54,598 nucleotides of DNA. It comes from an uncultured Clostridia bacterium (lineage in GTDB: Bacteria; Bacillota; Clostridia; TANB77; CAG-508). The stretch is from the NCBI GenBank assembly GCA_947631185.1, contig CANRKJ010000011.1:1-54598 (forward strand). Reading direction: 5' to 3'. Position 1 is the first letter of the stretch. Each line of letters starts with the position of its first letter. Shown piece by piece: positions 34,908 to 43,178 of the stretch. The position numbers were made by a program, and so were the translations under genes. A model generated the notes under the pieces. The model was not told where the DNA came from and ran no database searches. It was given only the letters and a program-made list of their open reading frames with translations.

Positions 34908-35396
34908 TTATCTTAATTCATAATTTATGTATTCATAATCTAAATCGTTTTCTTCTTCTTTTTTTCCTTTTTCTCTATATACTTCTATCCATTTATTTTC
35001 ATCAATTTTTGGGAAAAATGCATCTCCATCAAAAACCTTATTAATTCTTGTAATATACATTTTTTTGGCTTTAGGCATAAGTAAATTATAAATTAAAGCA
35101 CCACCTATTACAAAACATTCCTCATCACTATCTATATATTTCTGAATATCTAAAATAGAATGTACAATTACAACATTAGGATTGTTTACTGTATAATCTG
35201 GATTATTAGTAAAAATAACATGTTTTCTATTTGGTAAAACTCTCCCCAATGATTCAAATGTTTTTCTTCCCATAATTATTGTATGATTTGTAGTTAATTC
35301 TTTAAATCTTTTTAAGTCATCTGGTATATGCCAAAGTAATTTATTATCTTTTCCTATTGCATTGTTTTGTGCCACAGCAACAATAATACTCAACAT
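34908..35396 (-). CDS. folA: Dihydrofolate reductase
   Basis: DHFR reduces dihydrofolate to tetrahydrofolate with NADPH, and it is needed next to ThyA, which oxidises the folate cofactor. The 162-residue length is standard. Motifs: IIVAVAQNNAIGKDNKLLWHIPDDLKRF in the substrate region (with the catalytic Asp of PDD), TIIMGRKTFESLG (NADPH phosphate site) and CFVIGGALIYNLLMP. It lies 13 bases downstream of thyA. Its embedding in an operon of uncharacterised genes is notable. Confidence 0.97.
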   Translation of the reverse strand: MLSIIVAVAQNNAIGKDNKLLWHIPDDLKRFKELTTNHTIIMGRKTFESLGRVLPNRKHVIFTNNPDYTVNNPNVVIVHSILDIQKYIDSDEECFVIGGALIYNLLMPKAKKMYITRINKVFDGDAFFPKIDENKWIEVYREKGKKEEENDLDYEYINYELR

Positions 35397-35409
35397 TTCT
35401 TTAAACCTC

Positions 35410-36267
35410 CTACTCTGCTACTGGTATCTTTCCTAGCTTAACTGATTTATTATATTCATATCCCTCTATCTCAAAATCATCTACTCTAAAATCATAGAAA
35501 TTTTTTGTATTATTTTTTATTACTAATTTTGGTGAGCAGTCCATACTTTCAGCTTCTAACAATTTTTTTACTAAAGGAATATGTCTATCATAAATATGAC
35601 AGTCTCCAATATTATGTGTTAGTGTTCCAACTTTTAATCCTGATACTTGTGCAAACATACATTGTAAAGCTGCATATTGCATTACATTCCATCCATTTGC
35701 TGCAAGCATATCTTGAGAACGTTGATTTAAAATTAGATGTAATTTTCCTTCTTTAACTAACCATTGTGTACCATATACGCATGGTTCTAATGCCATATCT
35801 TTTAATTCTGAATGATTAAAAATATTAGTCATTATTCTTCTACTTGACGAATCATTTTTTAGTAAATATAAAACAAAATCAACTTGATCCATCTCTTTAA
35901 TATTATCTTTTGTTTTAAAATTATATTTTTTTCCCATTTGATAACCATATGCTTTTCCAATAGAGCCATTTTCATCAGCCCATTGATCCCATATGTGTGA
36001 ATTCAAATCTTTTATATTATTAGATTTTTTTTGCCATATCCATAATACTTCATCTATGGATCTTAAAACTGTTTTAGAATTATTTCTAAGAGTAATCATA
36101 GGAAATTCTTTTCCCACATCGTATTTATTACATACTCCCAAAATTGAAAAATAGTTTGCTTCTGAACCGTCTTCCCATCTTGTTCTAACATTTGTTCCCT
36201 CTGATGAATATCCATGTTCAATTATTTCTTTACATGTTTCAATAAAATTTTTATCAGCTTGTGTCAT
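35410..36267 (-). CDS. thyA: Thymidylate synthase
   Basis: ThyA methylates dUMP to dTMP with methylene-tetrahydrofolate. The 285-residue protein has the N-terminal Arg loop (VRTRWEDGSE), RRIMTNIF (phosphate-binding Arg), the catalytic Cys in LEPCVYGTQW (about C163), RSQDMLAANGWNVMQYAALQCMFA and LTHNIGDCHIYDRHI (dUMP-binding Asn and His). The Cys context (PCVYGTQW) is the Firmicute variant rather than PCHxxFQ. It lies 20 bases downstream of the DUF6483-like gene and 13 bases upstream of folA. Confidence 0.96.
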   Translation of the reverse strand: MTQADKNFIETCKEIIEHGYSSEGTNVRTRWEDGSEANYFSILGVCNKYDVGKEFPMITLRNNSKTVLRSIDEVLWIWQKKSNNIKDLNSHIWDQWADENGSIGKAYGYQMGKKYNFKTKDNIKEMDQVDFVLYLLKNDSSSRRIMTNIFNHSELKDMALEPCVYGTQWLVKEGKLHLILNQRSQDMLAANGWNVMQYAALQCMFAQVSGLKVGTLTHNIGDCHIYDRHIPLVKKLLEAESMDCSPKLVIKNNTKNFYDFRVDDFEIEGYEYNKSVKLGKIPVAE

Positions 36268-36287
36268 TTTTTTTAATCCTTTCTTTA

Positions 36288-36671
36288 TTACATTAAATAT
36301 ATTGATATCATATTATCATATCCAAACTTTTTTGATGCATCAACTATTCCATCTTTTATTTCTTCTCTTGAAAAATCATTATTCTCTAAAAATTCATCTG
36401 TTTTCGAATTTAAATAATCATAAAAGAGTACAGCTAATTTAAAATCATCTAAATTAGCTGTTCTAATAATTTCAAATAAATAGTTTTCTGCTTCATTTAT
36501 TTTTCCATCATCAACTAAATTTTTTAGTTTTTCATAATCATTACTTGATTTTTCAAAATTAGAGAAACTTTCCGAAACTTCTTGTTTATCAGTTAAACCT
36601 AAAATTGTTTCTTTTAAAGCAACGATAAGTTCATCTATCAATTTCATTATATAATCTTGTTTTATACTCAT
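36288..36671 (-). CDS. Small helical protein, DUF6483-like
   Basis: The 127-residue all-helical protein begins SIKQDYIMKLIDELIVALKE, which resembles the DUF6483 family of Clostridia; I judge this by eye only. The middle (VDDGKINEAENYLFEII) looks like one TPR-like helical hairpin, followed by FKLAVLFYDYLNSK. No catalytic motif, membrane segment or signal is seen. It sits 18-20 bases from each neighbour (the 204-aa gene and thyA), which supports a single transcript. The function is unknown. Confidence 0.7.
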   Translation of the reverse strand: MSIKQDYIMKLIDELIVALKETILGLTDKQEVSESFSNFEKSSNDYEKLKNLVDDGKINEAENYLFEIIRTANLDDFKLAVLFYDYLNSKTDEFLENNDFSREEIKDGIVDASKKFGYDNMISIYLM

Positions 36672-36688
36672 TTTTTAACTCCTATAAA

Positions 36689-37303
36689 TTAAAGTTTTCC
36701 ATTTCTTACACTCTCCATAGAAGAAACAATATCATTTATATCGAATTCTCGATTATTTCCTCCTACCATAAAAAACTCATATGGATAAAACTCTTTTTTT
36801 TGTATTTTACTAGATTTATTTTTGTTTTGCAATCTTTTTTTGTCATTTTGTACAACATCTTTTACATATCCTCTGCAAAGAACGTTTACTAAGCCTAAAC
36901 TACTATATTGATTAATTTTTGAAACATCAACACCAATTTCTTCAAAGATTGTTATATCAGAGTTTTCAATAAATTTTATCAAACTTTCTTTTCCTATTTC
37001 TAGTCCTTTATGGTTTATTGTTTCCTTTATAATTCTTTTTAAATAATCTTGAATCTCTTCTTCATCTAGATTATTAATATCTTTTACATATCTATCTACT
37101 ATTAATTCTAAAATATTAGATTTTGATATATTTAAATCATTTTGATATTCAAAAAGAAACCCTTTTTTATCACCATATAAATACAAATACATTAAACTTT
37201 GAATAATCCATTCCTCAATAGAAGATATTTCCAACAGTTTATTTTTTTTAAATTCCTCATAACTAGCTAATATGGCATTATCTAAACAATTTTTATTATT
37301 CAT
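36689..37303 (-). CDS. Unrecognised 204-aa helical protein
   Basis: The protein is rich in charged helices (NCLDNAILASYEEFKKNK, EEEIQDYLKRIIKETINHKG), has no membrane segment, and ends with a basic stretch (KRLQNKNKSSKIQKK) followed by FYPYEFFMVGGNNREF. No family is recognised. It is the second gene of the operon starting at 37641, with a 20-base gap upstream. A short AGGAG-like site (TAAAGAG) precedes the ATG, so coupling to the first gene is likely. Confidence 0.6.
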   Translation of the reverse strand: MNNKNCLDNAILASYEEFKKNKLLEISSIEEWIIQSLMYLYLYGDKKGFLFEYQNDLNISKSNILELIVDRYVKDINNLDEEEIQDYLKRIIKETINHKGLEIGKESLIKFIENSDITIFEEIGVDVSKINQYSSLGLVNVLCRGYVKDVVQNDKKRLQNKNKSSKIQKKEFYPYEFFMVGGNNREFDINDIVSSMESVRNGKL

Positions 37304-37323
37304 TTTACTCTTTAATTATCTCC

Positions 37324-37641
37324 TTACGTTCTTTCATATGTTTTTTTATGTTTTTTTATATTTTCTTGTACAAACATTCTTCTAGATTTGGCTATATATT
37401 CTTCTTTTTCTTTGGGTGGTGCAATAAAAAGTTTATATGCTATTTGAAGATATATCTCTGTTTCTTCTAGCAACTTTTGCTGATAAAGTGGTTTGTCAAC
37501 TTTTAAATTAACAACATAATCATCTGATTTGTTATCTAAAAAGAAACGTTTAAATTTATCAGAAATTTTATTAGAAAAATTTTGATCCATGTTATTAAGT
37601 ATAAAATTCATTTCACTACATGCCTTACTAAAATTTTTCAT
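37324..37641 (-). CDS. Unrecognised 105-aa protein, ACSE family
   Basis: The first gene of the operon, with GGAGG eight bases before the ATG and a promoter 30 bases further up. The protein aligns over its first 85 residues with the N-terminal domain of the 31358 protein. Shared features are ACSE at residues 7-10, NKI.(D/E) about 20 residues later, a KSD motif and an EETEIYLQIAYKLFIAP helix that lines up with EAKAIILSLYKNYFAS. It lacks the linker and basic tail of its partner. A pair of paralogues at the two ends of one operon suggests parts of a complex, but no function is known to me. Confidence 0.7.
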   Translation of the reverse strand: MKNFSKACSEMNFILNNMDQNFSNKISDKFKRFFLDNKSDDYVVNLKVDKPLYQQKLLEETEIYLQIAYKLFIAPPKEKEEYIAKSRRMFVQENIKKHKKTYERT

Positions 37642-37671
37642 AATTCGTCCTCCATTTTATATTTGCTTTTT

Positions 37672-37699
37672 ATTATATCATAGTATTTTAATACATCAA
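37672..37699 (-). promoter_or_regulatory. Promoter of the 31358-37641 operon
   Basis: On the minus strand TTGATG and TATAAT are 16 bases apart, 31 bases upstream of the first start codon. Confidence 0.6.
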
Positions 37700-37776
37700 C
37701 AAATGTAACAAAGATGTATTTTATTTGTAATATTATAGTCTCAAATCAAAAATTTATACTCGCAATCCCTCAAGAC

Positions 37777-37805
37777 TTTACAAAATTGCAAAAAAATGAT
37801 ATAAT
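37777..37805 (+). promoter_or_regulatory. Promoter of the 78-aa gene
   Basis: TTTACA and TATAAT are 17 bases apart, with about 65 bases of leader before the ATG. Confidence 0.6.
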
Positions 37806-37873
37806 AAATTAGTTGAATGTTTCAACTTTAAATCGTTTTAGCAGAAGGCCATAACATAAAGGAGGAACCCAAA

Positions 37874-38110
37874 ATGATGAGTCAGGTCTTTCAAGCTCGG
37901 TTTTTAACCGAAAAATGTGCTGAAAAATTCACAAGATTTATGTACCAGTTCGAATCTAATCAGAACTCAGCACCACTTAATATTCAAAAAGTGGTATGTA
38001 ACAAAGGAATAGTTAAAGTTACTTTAAAAGAACCTGTTCCTTTAGTTTACATGAGTGAATTAAATAAGCTCGGAGAAAAAGCAGGCGGACTTCTGATCTG
38101 TGAATTTTAA
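37874..38110 (+). CDS. Small 78-aa protein, function unknown, atypical composition
   Basis: The protein (MMSQVFQARFLTEKC...) is a small soluble alpha/beta protein with no recognised family; LNIQKVVCNKGIVKVTLKE looks like two strands. It has a strong AAAGGAGG site, its own promoter and a GC-rich terminator just after the stop. Codons such as CGG, GTC, ACC, TCG-type choices and GGC are more frequent than in the flanking genes, which suggests transfer or a special expression class. The small genes at 269, 42062 and 49233 share these features. Confidence 0.65.
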   Translation: MMSQVFQARFLTEKCAEKFTRFMYQFESNQNSAPLNIQKVVCNKGIVKVTLKEPVPLVYMSELNKLGEKAGGLLICEF

Positions 38111-38117
38111 CGGTTTT

Positions 38118-38149
38118 CCCTCTAAAGGATACTCCTTTAGAGGGCTTTT
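38118..38149 (+). terminator. Terminator of the 78-aa gene
   Basis: CCCTCTAAAGGA pairs with TCCTTTAGAGGG, followed by CTTTTC, eight bases after the stop. Confidence 0.85.
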
Positions 38150-38240
38150 CTATTTAAATATTGATTTTTTTGTACTATAAAGATATAATTATTTTATTTA
38201 ATCTTTGTTATTATTATATATTTAAGGAGTTTATTTTTAT

Positions 38241-40671
38241 ATGAAAAAACCTGAACTACTTGCTCCTGTTGGAGATTTTGAATGTTTAAAATCAGCTGTC
38301 CAAAACGGTGCTGACAGTATTTATCTTGGTGCTAATTCTTTTAATGCAAGAAATAGAGCATCTAATTTTGATTTAGAGAATTTAAAAAAAGCAATTATAT
38401 ATGCAAAACTAAGAAATGTTAAAGTTCATTTAACATTAAATATTCTAATAAAAAATAATGAATTTAAAGATGCTGTAGACCTTGCACTAGATGCATATAA
38501 TTTAGGTGTTGATGCTATAATTATTCAAGATTTAGGACTAGCTAAGTACTTAATAAAAAATTATCCTAATATTCCTATTCATGCAAGTACACAACTTACA
38601 GTTCATAATTTAGAAGGAGTTAAACAATTAGAAAAACTAGGATTCTCTAGAGTAGTCTTAGCTCGTGAATTATCTATTTCTGAAATAAAAAACATTTGTC
38701 AAAATTCTAATATTGAAATAGAAACTTTTATACATGGAGCATTATGTATTTCTTATTCAGGTCAATGTCTATTTTCAAGTATTGTTGGAAATCGTTCACG
38801 GAAATCGTGGTCTTTGTGCACAACCATGTAGATTACCTTATGATTTATATGAAGAATCTGAAAATAAAATTATTGACAAAGGTTATTTACTTAGTCCTAG
38901 AGATTTAAATGGTACCATGTATCTTTCTAAACTTATAAAAGCTGGTGTCAGCTCATTTAAAATTGAAGGTAGACTAAAAAATCCTGAATATGTTGCAGAA
39001 GTAACAAGATATTATAGGAAATACATAGATTTAGCATATGAAAATATATCTTTAGATGATAATCAAATAAATTCTATTATACACTCAGAATTAAACAAAA
39101 ATAACAAAACTACTAATATTACTGATACAGAAGAAATAACTCAGGTCTTTAATAGAGGTGGATTTTCTAGTGGGCATCTTGATAATCGAGAAAATATAAA
39201 TTTAATTTTTAAAAACAAACCTAGTAATATGGGAATTTTCATTGGTAAAATAAAAAACATAAACTTTAATAAAGGGCATATTTTTTTAAATTTAAAACAT
39301 GATATTTCTATTGGTGATAGAATTTCAATAAATGATAATACTTACACAATTTCTGAACTTATAAATAACGGGAAAAATATAAAAGAAGCTTCTTCAGATA
39401 TGTTTGTAGAGCTTGGTAGAATGCGTGGAAATTTAAAAATAAATGATTCTGTTTATAAAATTCAAAATAAAAAATTATCAGAAGAACTTTCCAAATCATA
39501 TTGCTTAGATAAAGAAATCAAAAAAATACCACTAACAGCCACTATAAATATTTTAGAAAATAAATTTATAAGTATTGAAATTTCAGGAAATAAAAATACA
39601 ATTTACGAAAACATAACTCTTTCGCTTAATTCTGCAGAAAAACCTCAGAAAGCAATAAATCACCCTATTACAAAAGAACGTATAAAAGAACAGTTTTCAA
39701 AAACCGGAAATACAGAATTTCAATTTTCTAATATAATTATAAATTTAGACGATAATTTATTTATTCCTAAAATCAGTATTTTGAATGATTTAAGAAGGAA
39801 AGCTTTAAGTGAACTAGAAAATATGGCAATTCAAAAATTTACTAGAACATTAAAAAAAGAAAATATTTCTATTCCAAAATATTCATCTAATACATCTAGT
39901 CCAAAGATAAGTATTCTATTAAATAAAATAAATATAAATAACAATTACTTAAATATTAAAAACATTGATAAATTATATATACCTCTTCATTTTTTTATAC
40001 AAAAAGAATATGATAAAATAATTAAACAGCTATGCAATAATTATGATACTTATATTTATATGCCCATAATTCTTAGAGACAACAAAAATTTTAATCTATT
40101 AAATATACAAAACAATTTTAAAATTAAAGGTGCAGTAATTTCTAATATTTCACAAATAAAATATTTTGATTGTTTAGAACTGATAGGAAATTATACACTA
40201 AATACATTTAATAAATTTACAATAGAAGAAATTAAAGAATTAGGAATAAAAACTTTTACCATTTCTCCAGAACTCACTAAGTCAGAAGTTATCAGTTTAT
40301 TACAGACCACTACCATTCCTTCAGAATTAATTGTTTATGGTAAATTACCTCTTATGACTAACAATTATTGCTATTTAGGGAAATCTAATATGTGTTATAA
40401 AGATTGTAAAAAATTATGCGATAACAATAAAAATTATTATTTAAAAGACCGTTTAGGCTATACATTTAGAATATTACCAAATAAAATATATAATTTAAGC
40501 ACTATTTATAATAGTAAAATTACTTCAATTAACTATGATGAGATACCTGTAAATAATATTAGAATTGATATATTAGATGAAAATATTAATGATATAAATA
40601 ATATCATTAGTACAGTAAAAGATAAAAAGCGTTTTGAAGGAAATATCTATACTAATGGTAAATTGAAATAA
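38241..40671 (+). pseudogene. Peptidase U32 family protein (RlhA/DUF3656 type), frameshifted
   Basis: Two overlapping ORFs form one protein of about 809 residues. The first runs from 38241 (KPELLAPVGDFECLKSAVQNGAD, the U32 start) through HASTQLTVHNLEG and HGALCISYSGQCLFSS. At 38799 an extra C shifts the frame. Removing it gives the family motif SGNRGLCAQPCRLPYDLY and the reading continues to 40671. After SFKIEGRLKNPEYVAEVT follows a long DUF3656-type C-terminal region with a late CYKDCKKLC cysteine cluster. The family takes part in RNA modification (RlhA hydroxylates 23S rRNA C2501 in E. coli) and binds Fe-S through Cys residues such as those in the broken region. AAGGAG precedes the ATG. Either a disrupted gene or a one-base sequence error. 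Confidence 0.85.
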
Positions 40672-40703
40672 TCCACCTATCTACTGATAAATTTCATAAT
40701 TAT

Positions 40704-40736
40704 ATAATAGTAAAGTCTTAAAAACTTTACTATTAT
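40704..40736. terminator. Bidirectional terminator
   Basis: ATAATAGTAAAGT pairs with ACTTTACTATTAT between the convergent U32 and cyclo-ligase genes, with T runs on both sides. Confidence 0.8.
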
Positions 40737-41293
40737 ATTTTTTGTTTATCTGTAATTACAACATCCATTTTTACATCTGTTTTTTCTGCCTTAATATAAT
40801 CCGATAGTATCTGTTCATCAAAACATATTCCTATTTTAAGGGAGTTAGTATTAACCAAATATTTATCATAATATCCTTTTCCAAAACCAACCCTATTTCT
40901 TTTTTTATCAAAACATATTCCTGGAACTATAAATAAATCTATATTTTCTTTTGAAATTAAATCAACATTTATTCCATTTGGTTCTTTAATTCCATAATTA
41001 TTTTTTACTAAATTATTAAAATCTGTTATCCTATAAAAAAGCATAGTGTTATCCAAAAATACTTTTGGAATAGCAATTATTTTTCCTAATTCTAAAGATT
41101 TTTTTATAATAGTGGAAGTATCTACTTCATCCCCAAAACTATTATATATTGCTATTATATTTGAATTTTTATATGATTGATCACCAATAATTTTTTTAGA
41201 AATAATTTCAGATTTAATTTTCTTATCTAAAACATTCCTTCGTATTTCTTTATACTTACTTCTTAACTTTTTCTTATCAATAAATATTTCCAT
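40733..41293 (-). CDS. 5-formyltetrahydrofolate cyclo-ligase
   Basis: The 186-residue enzyme converts 5-formyl-THF to 5,10-methenyl-THF with ATP, recovering folate for one-carbon metabolism. Motifs: DKKKLRSKYKEIRRNVL (basic N-terminal helix), IAIYNSFGDEVDTS, KVFLDNTMLFYRI, YGIKEPNG, LFIVPGICFDKKRNRVGFGKGYYDKYL (the ATP-binding glycine loop and the most conserved block) and a final VVITDKQKI. Length and all blocks are normal. The stop overlaps the bidirectional terminator. Confidence 0.95.
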   Translation of the reverse strand: MEIFIDKKKLRSKYKEIRRNVLDKKIKSEIISKKIIGDQSYKNSNIIAIYNSFGDEVDTSTIIKKSLELGKIIAIPKVFLDNTMLFYRITDFNNLVKNNYGIKEPNGINVDLISKENIDLFIVPGICFDKKRNRVGFGKGYYDKYLVNTNSLKIGICFDEQILSDYIKAEKTDVKMDVVITDKQKI

Positions 41294-41379
41294 ATTAATT
41301 CACACCAATCAGAATAATTAGAAATTATATGCTTTTTGGCAAAATTCTAAATATCTTTTAATATTATTTTTATCTTGTA

Positions 41380-41772
41380 CTAAGTATCTACATTTAAAGA
41401 CCACAATTCTGGTAATAATTCTCTAAGTTTAACAATTTTCTTTCCTTCTATCATAACATCACAATCTAAATTATCATAATTCATTTGATATAAAAATTCT
41501 CTACACCTTCCACATGGTGAAATAATTCTTCCACTTTCATGTACTGCTATTATCTGTTTAAGTTGTGTCTCATCATTTAAAATCATTTGAGCCATCATAG
41601 CAGTTTCAGCACAAAATCCCATTGCACAAGGAAGTACTGCACACTTTCCTTTATACACATTTCCACTAGAAGTAACTCCTATACAGGCTACCGTTCCCAT
41701 TGTTGAATATTTATTTAATACTTTCATTTTTGCCATTTTTCTGGCTTCATAATACATCTCTTCAAAATTCAT
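41380..41772 (-). CDS. Cytidine deaminase-like zinc protein
   Basis: The 130-residue protein has the homotetrameric cytidine deaminase layout: FCAETAMMAQM (zinc Cys and catalytic Glu of CAE) and SPCGRCREFLYQM (PCxxC zinc ligands), plus a C-terminal VKLRELLPELW block typical of Cdd and blasticidin-S deaminases. The NVENA substrate-binding segment of classical Cdd is not obvious, so cytidine is probable but not certain, and a blasticidin-S or nucleoside-analogue deaminase is an alternative. AGGAGG lies upstream. It probably acts in pyrimidine salvage in the cytosol. Confidence 0.85.
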   Translation of the reverse strand: MNFEEMYYEARKMAKMKVLNKYSTMGTVACIGVTSSGNVYKGKCAVLPCAMGFCAETAMMAQMILNDETQLKQIIAVHESGRIISPCGRCREFLYQMNYDNLDCDVMIEGKKIVKLRELLPELWSLNVDT

Positions 41773-41919
41773 AATTTCCTCCTAAAATCTAAAAATATAT
41801 TTATTGCATTTATATTATCATACCAAATACTTAATATCAATAAATAATTATTTTAAAATAAAATGAAAAAAATTTGTACTTTTTGTCAATAATAAAAGTA
41901 CAATTCAATCATAAACTCC

Positions 41920-41948
41920 TTGATTTAATATGAAAATTGTGTTATAAT
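41920..41948 (+). promoter_or_regulatory. Promoter of the 112-aa gene
   Basis: TTGATT and TATAAT are exactly 17 bases apart, about 110 bases upstream of the ATG. The long leader up to 42061 holds the AAAGGAGG site but no other feature I recognise. Confidence 0.6.
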
Positions 41949-42061
41949 TATTTTTACCATGATTTTTTGTTATAACTAAATTTTATATTACTATTTAGTT
42001 TAAAACAAAAAACTTCAATATCATTCACCCAAAGACCCGAGACCTAAAGGAGGTTTTTAAA

Positions 42062-42400
42062 ATGGGATTCAAAAAAGACAAAAGTACAATCATCAAAGAA
42101 CTGGTTTCGTCTACAGACGAAATCTTCAACCACATCGGCTGTGAAAACATACTTCATAATGTGAAGTTAGTTTTTGCTGGAACACCAGAATCAAACAATG
42201 CTACTGTAGGAATACAGTATTACATCGATGATTCAGAGTATTTTCACTTGATTTCTGATGCAGACGACTTCGAGTTTGCTCAGAATCTTTACGAAACTTT
42301 TATCGAATCTTATTCGATAGGATCCCAGGATAACTTGACGGACATGTATGTTACCGACAAGTTTGGAAATGTAACCGGAAAAGTAAAACTGGTTGCGTAA
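42062..42400 (+). CDS. Small acidic 112-aa protein, function unknown, atypical composition
   Basis: The protein begins GFKKDKSTIIKELVSSTDEIF and has an alternating polar pattern (NVKLVFAGTPE, ATVGIQYYIDDSEYF) typical of a small alpha/beta fold, ending GKVKLVA. No family is recognised and there is no signal or membrane segment. Codons end in C or G far more often than in the neighbours (ATC, GAC, AAC, TCG, CTG). An AAAGGAGG site, its own promoter and a strong terminator make it a self-contained cassette of the same kind as those at 269, 37874 and 49233. Confidence 0.65.
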   Translation: MGFKKDKSTIIKELVSSTDEIFNHIGCENILHNVKLVFAGTPESNNATVGIQYYIDDSEYFHLISDADDFEFAQNLYETFIESYSIGSQDNLTDMYVTDKFGNVTGKVKLVA

Positions 42401-42404
42401 AATT

Positions 42405-42446
42405 ATTCCCCTTTGATTATTTAATAATCTGAGGGGAATTTTTTTA
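42405..42446 (+). terminator. Terminator of the 112-aa gene
   Basis: ATTCCCC pairs with GGGGAAT and encloses a further ATTATTTAATAAT stem, followed by T7. Confidence 0.85.
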
Positions 42447-42482
42447 ATTAACCAAAATTAATATTTATATTTAAAAAAGGAA

Positions 42483-43097
42483 TTAATTATCAAATAATTT
42501 TATATTTTTATTTAATAATTTTAGAAATTCACCAATATGATAGCCATCAGCAAATCCGTGATGAACCATTATTGTTAAATGGATATAATATTTTTTATCT
42601 ACCTCTTCATATTTATCCCATAAAAATTGAGGTATTGTAATATCCTTACTAAAAACAGGAACAAATCCTGTATAAGAAAACCATGGTTGAGAAGAAAGCC
42701 ATATATCTGCCATATTTTTCTCTGCAGAATATTTTTTATCTTTAAGAAACTTATCTTGAATTCTAACAAAGTTTTCAATATATTCATAATAACTGTTAGC
42801 AGATGGTAAAGAAAAATATCCAATTGTATGATCATCATACATTTGAGTATAATTTGAAAAGACTTCATCACAATAATATATTTTTCCATCTTTTGCCCTA
42901 TATTTAAAACAATCTATTTGATTTGCTGTTTTAGTGATTAAATATCCTAATGTTGCATAAAAATGTCTATGAATTTTACAATAATTAACTAAATTAGTTA
43001 CTTCAATTTTTGTCGTAATATACATAAACGGATTATCAAAACTGTTATAGTGATTAAATAAAGCTTGTCTACTAAAATTTTCTACTTCTTTTATCAT
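42483..43097 (-). CDS. Chloramphenicol acetyltransferase-like acyltransferase
   Basis: The 204-residue protein matches the CatA fold: an N-terminal FSRQALFNHYNSF (the CAT FxHF-type start), FKYRAKDGKIYYCDEVFSNYT in the middle, WFSYTGFVPV, and the active-site block MVHHGFADGYHIGEFL with the catalytic His of HHxxxDG (about H180). Residues that bind chloramphenicol in classical CAT are not all recognisable, and such chromosomal CatA-like proteins often act on other hydroxyl substrates, so resistance is not implied. GGGGAAAA precedes the ATG. It is a single gene. Confidence 0.88.
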   Translation of the reverse strand: MIKEVENFSRQALFNHYNSFDNPFMYITTKIEVTNLVNYCKIHRHFYATLGYLITKTANQIDCFKYRAKDGKIYYCDEVFSNYTQMYDDHTIGYFSLPSANSYYEYIENFVRIQDKFLKDKKYSAEKNMADIWLSSQPWFSYTGFVPVFSKDITIPQFLWDKYEEVDKKYYIHLTIMVHHGFADGYHIGEFLKLLNKNIKLFDN

Positions 43098-43178
43098 AGA
43101 TTTTCCCCTTTATAAATTTTTAATATTTTACATAATATATTATCACAATTTAATCGCTTTATCAACACTTTCTTTATA

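Noticed and set aside
42599-42889. 96-codon minus-strand ORF
   Set aside because: It is in a second frame inside the CAT-like gene, with no ribosome-binding site and poor codon use.
42483-43097. Chloramphenicol resistance gene
   Set aside because: The fold and active-site motif are CAT-like, but the substrate-specific residues are not clear, so a resistance claim is not supported.
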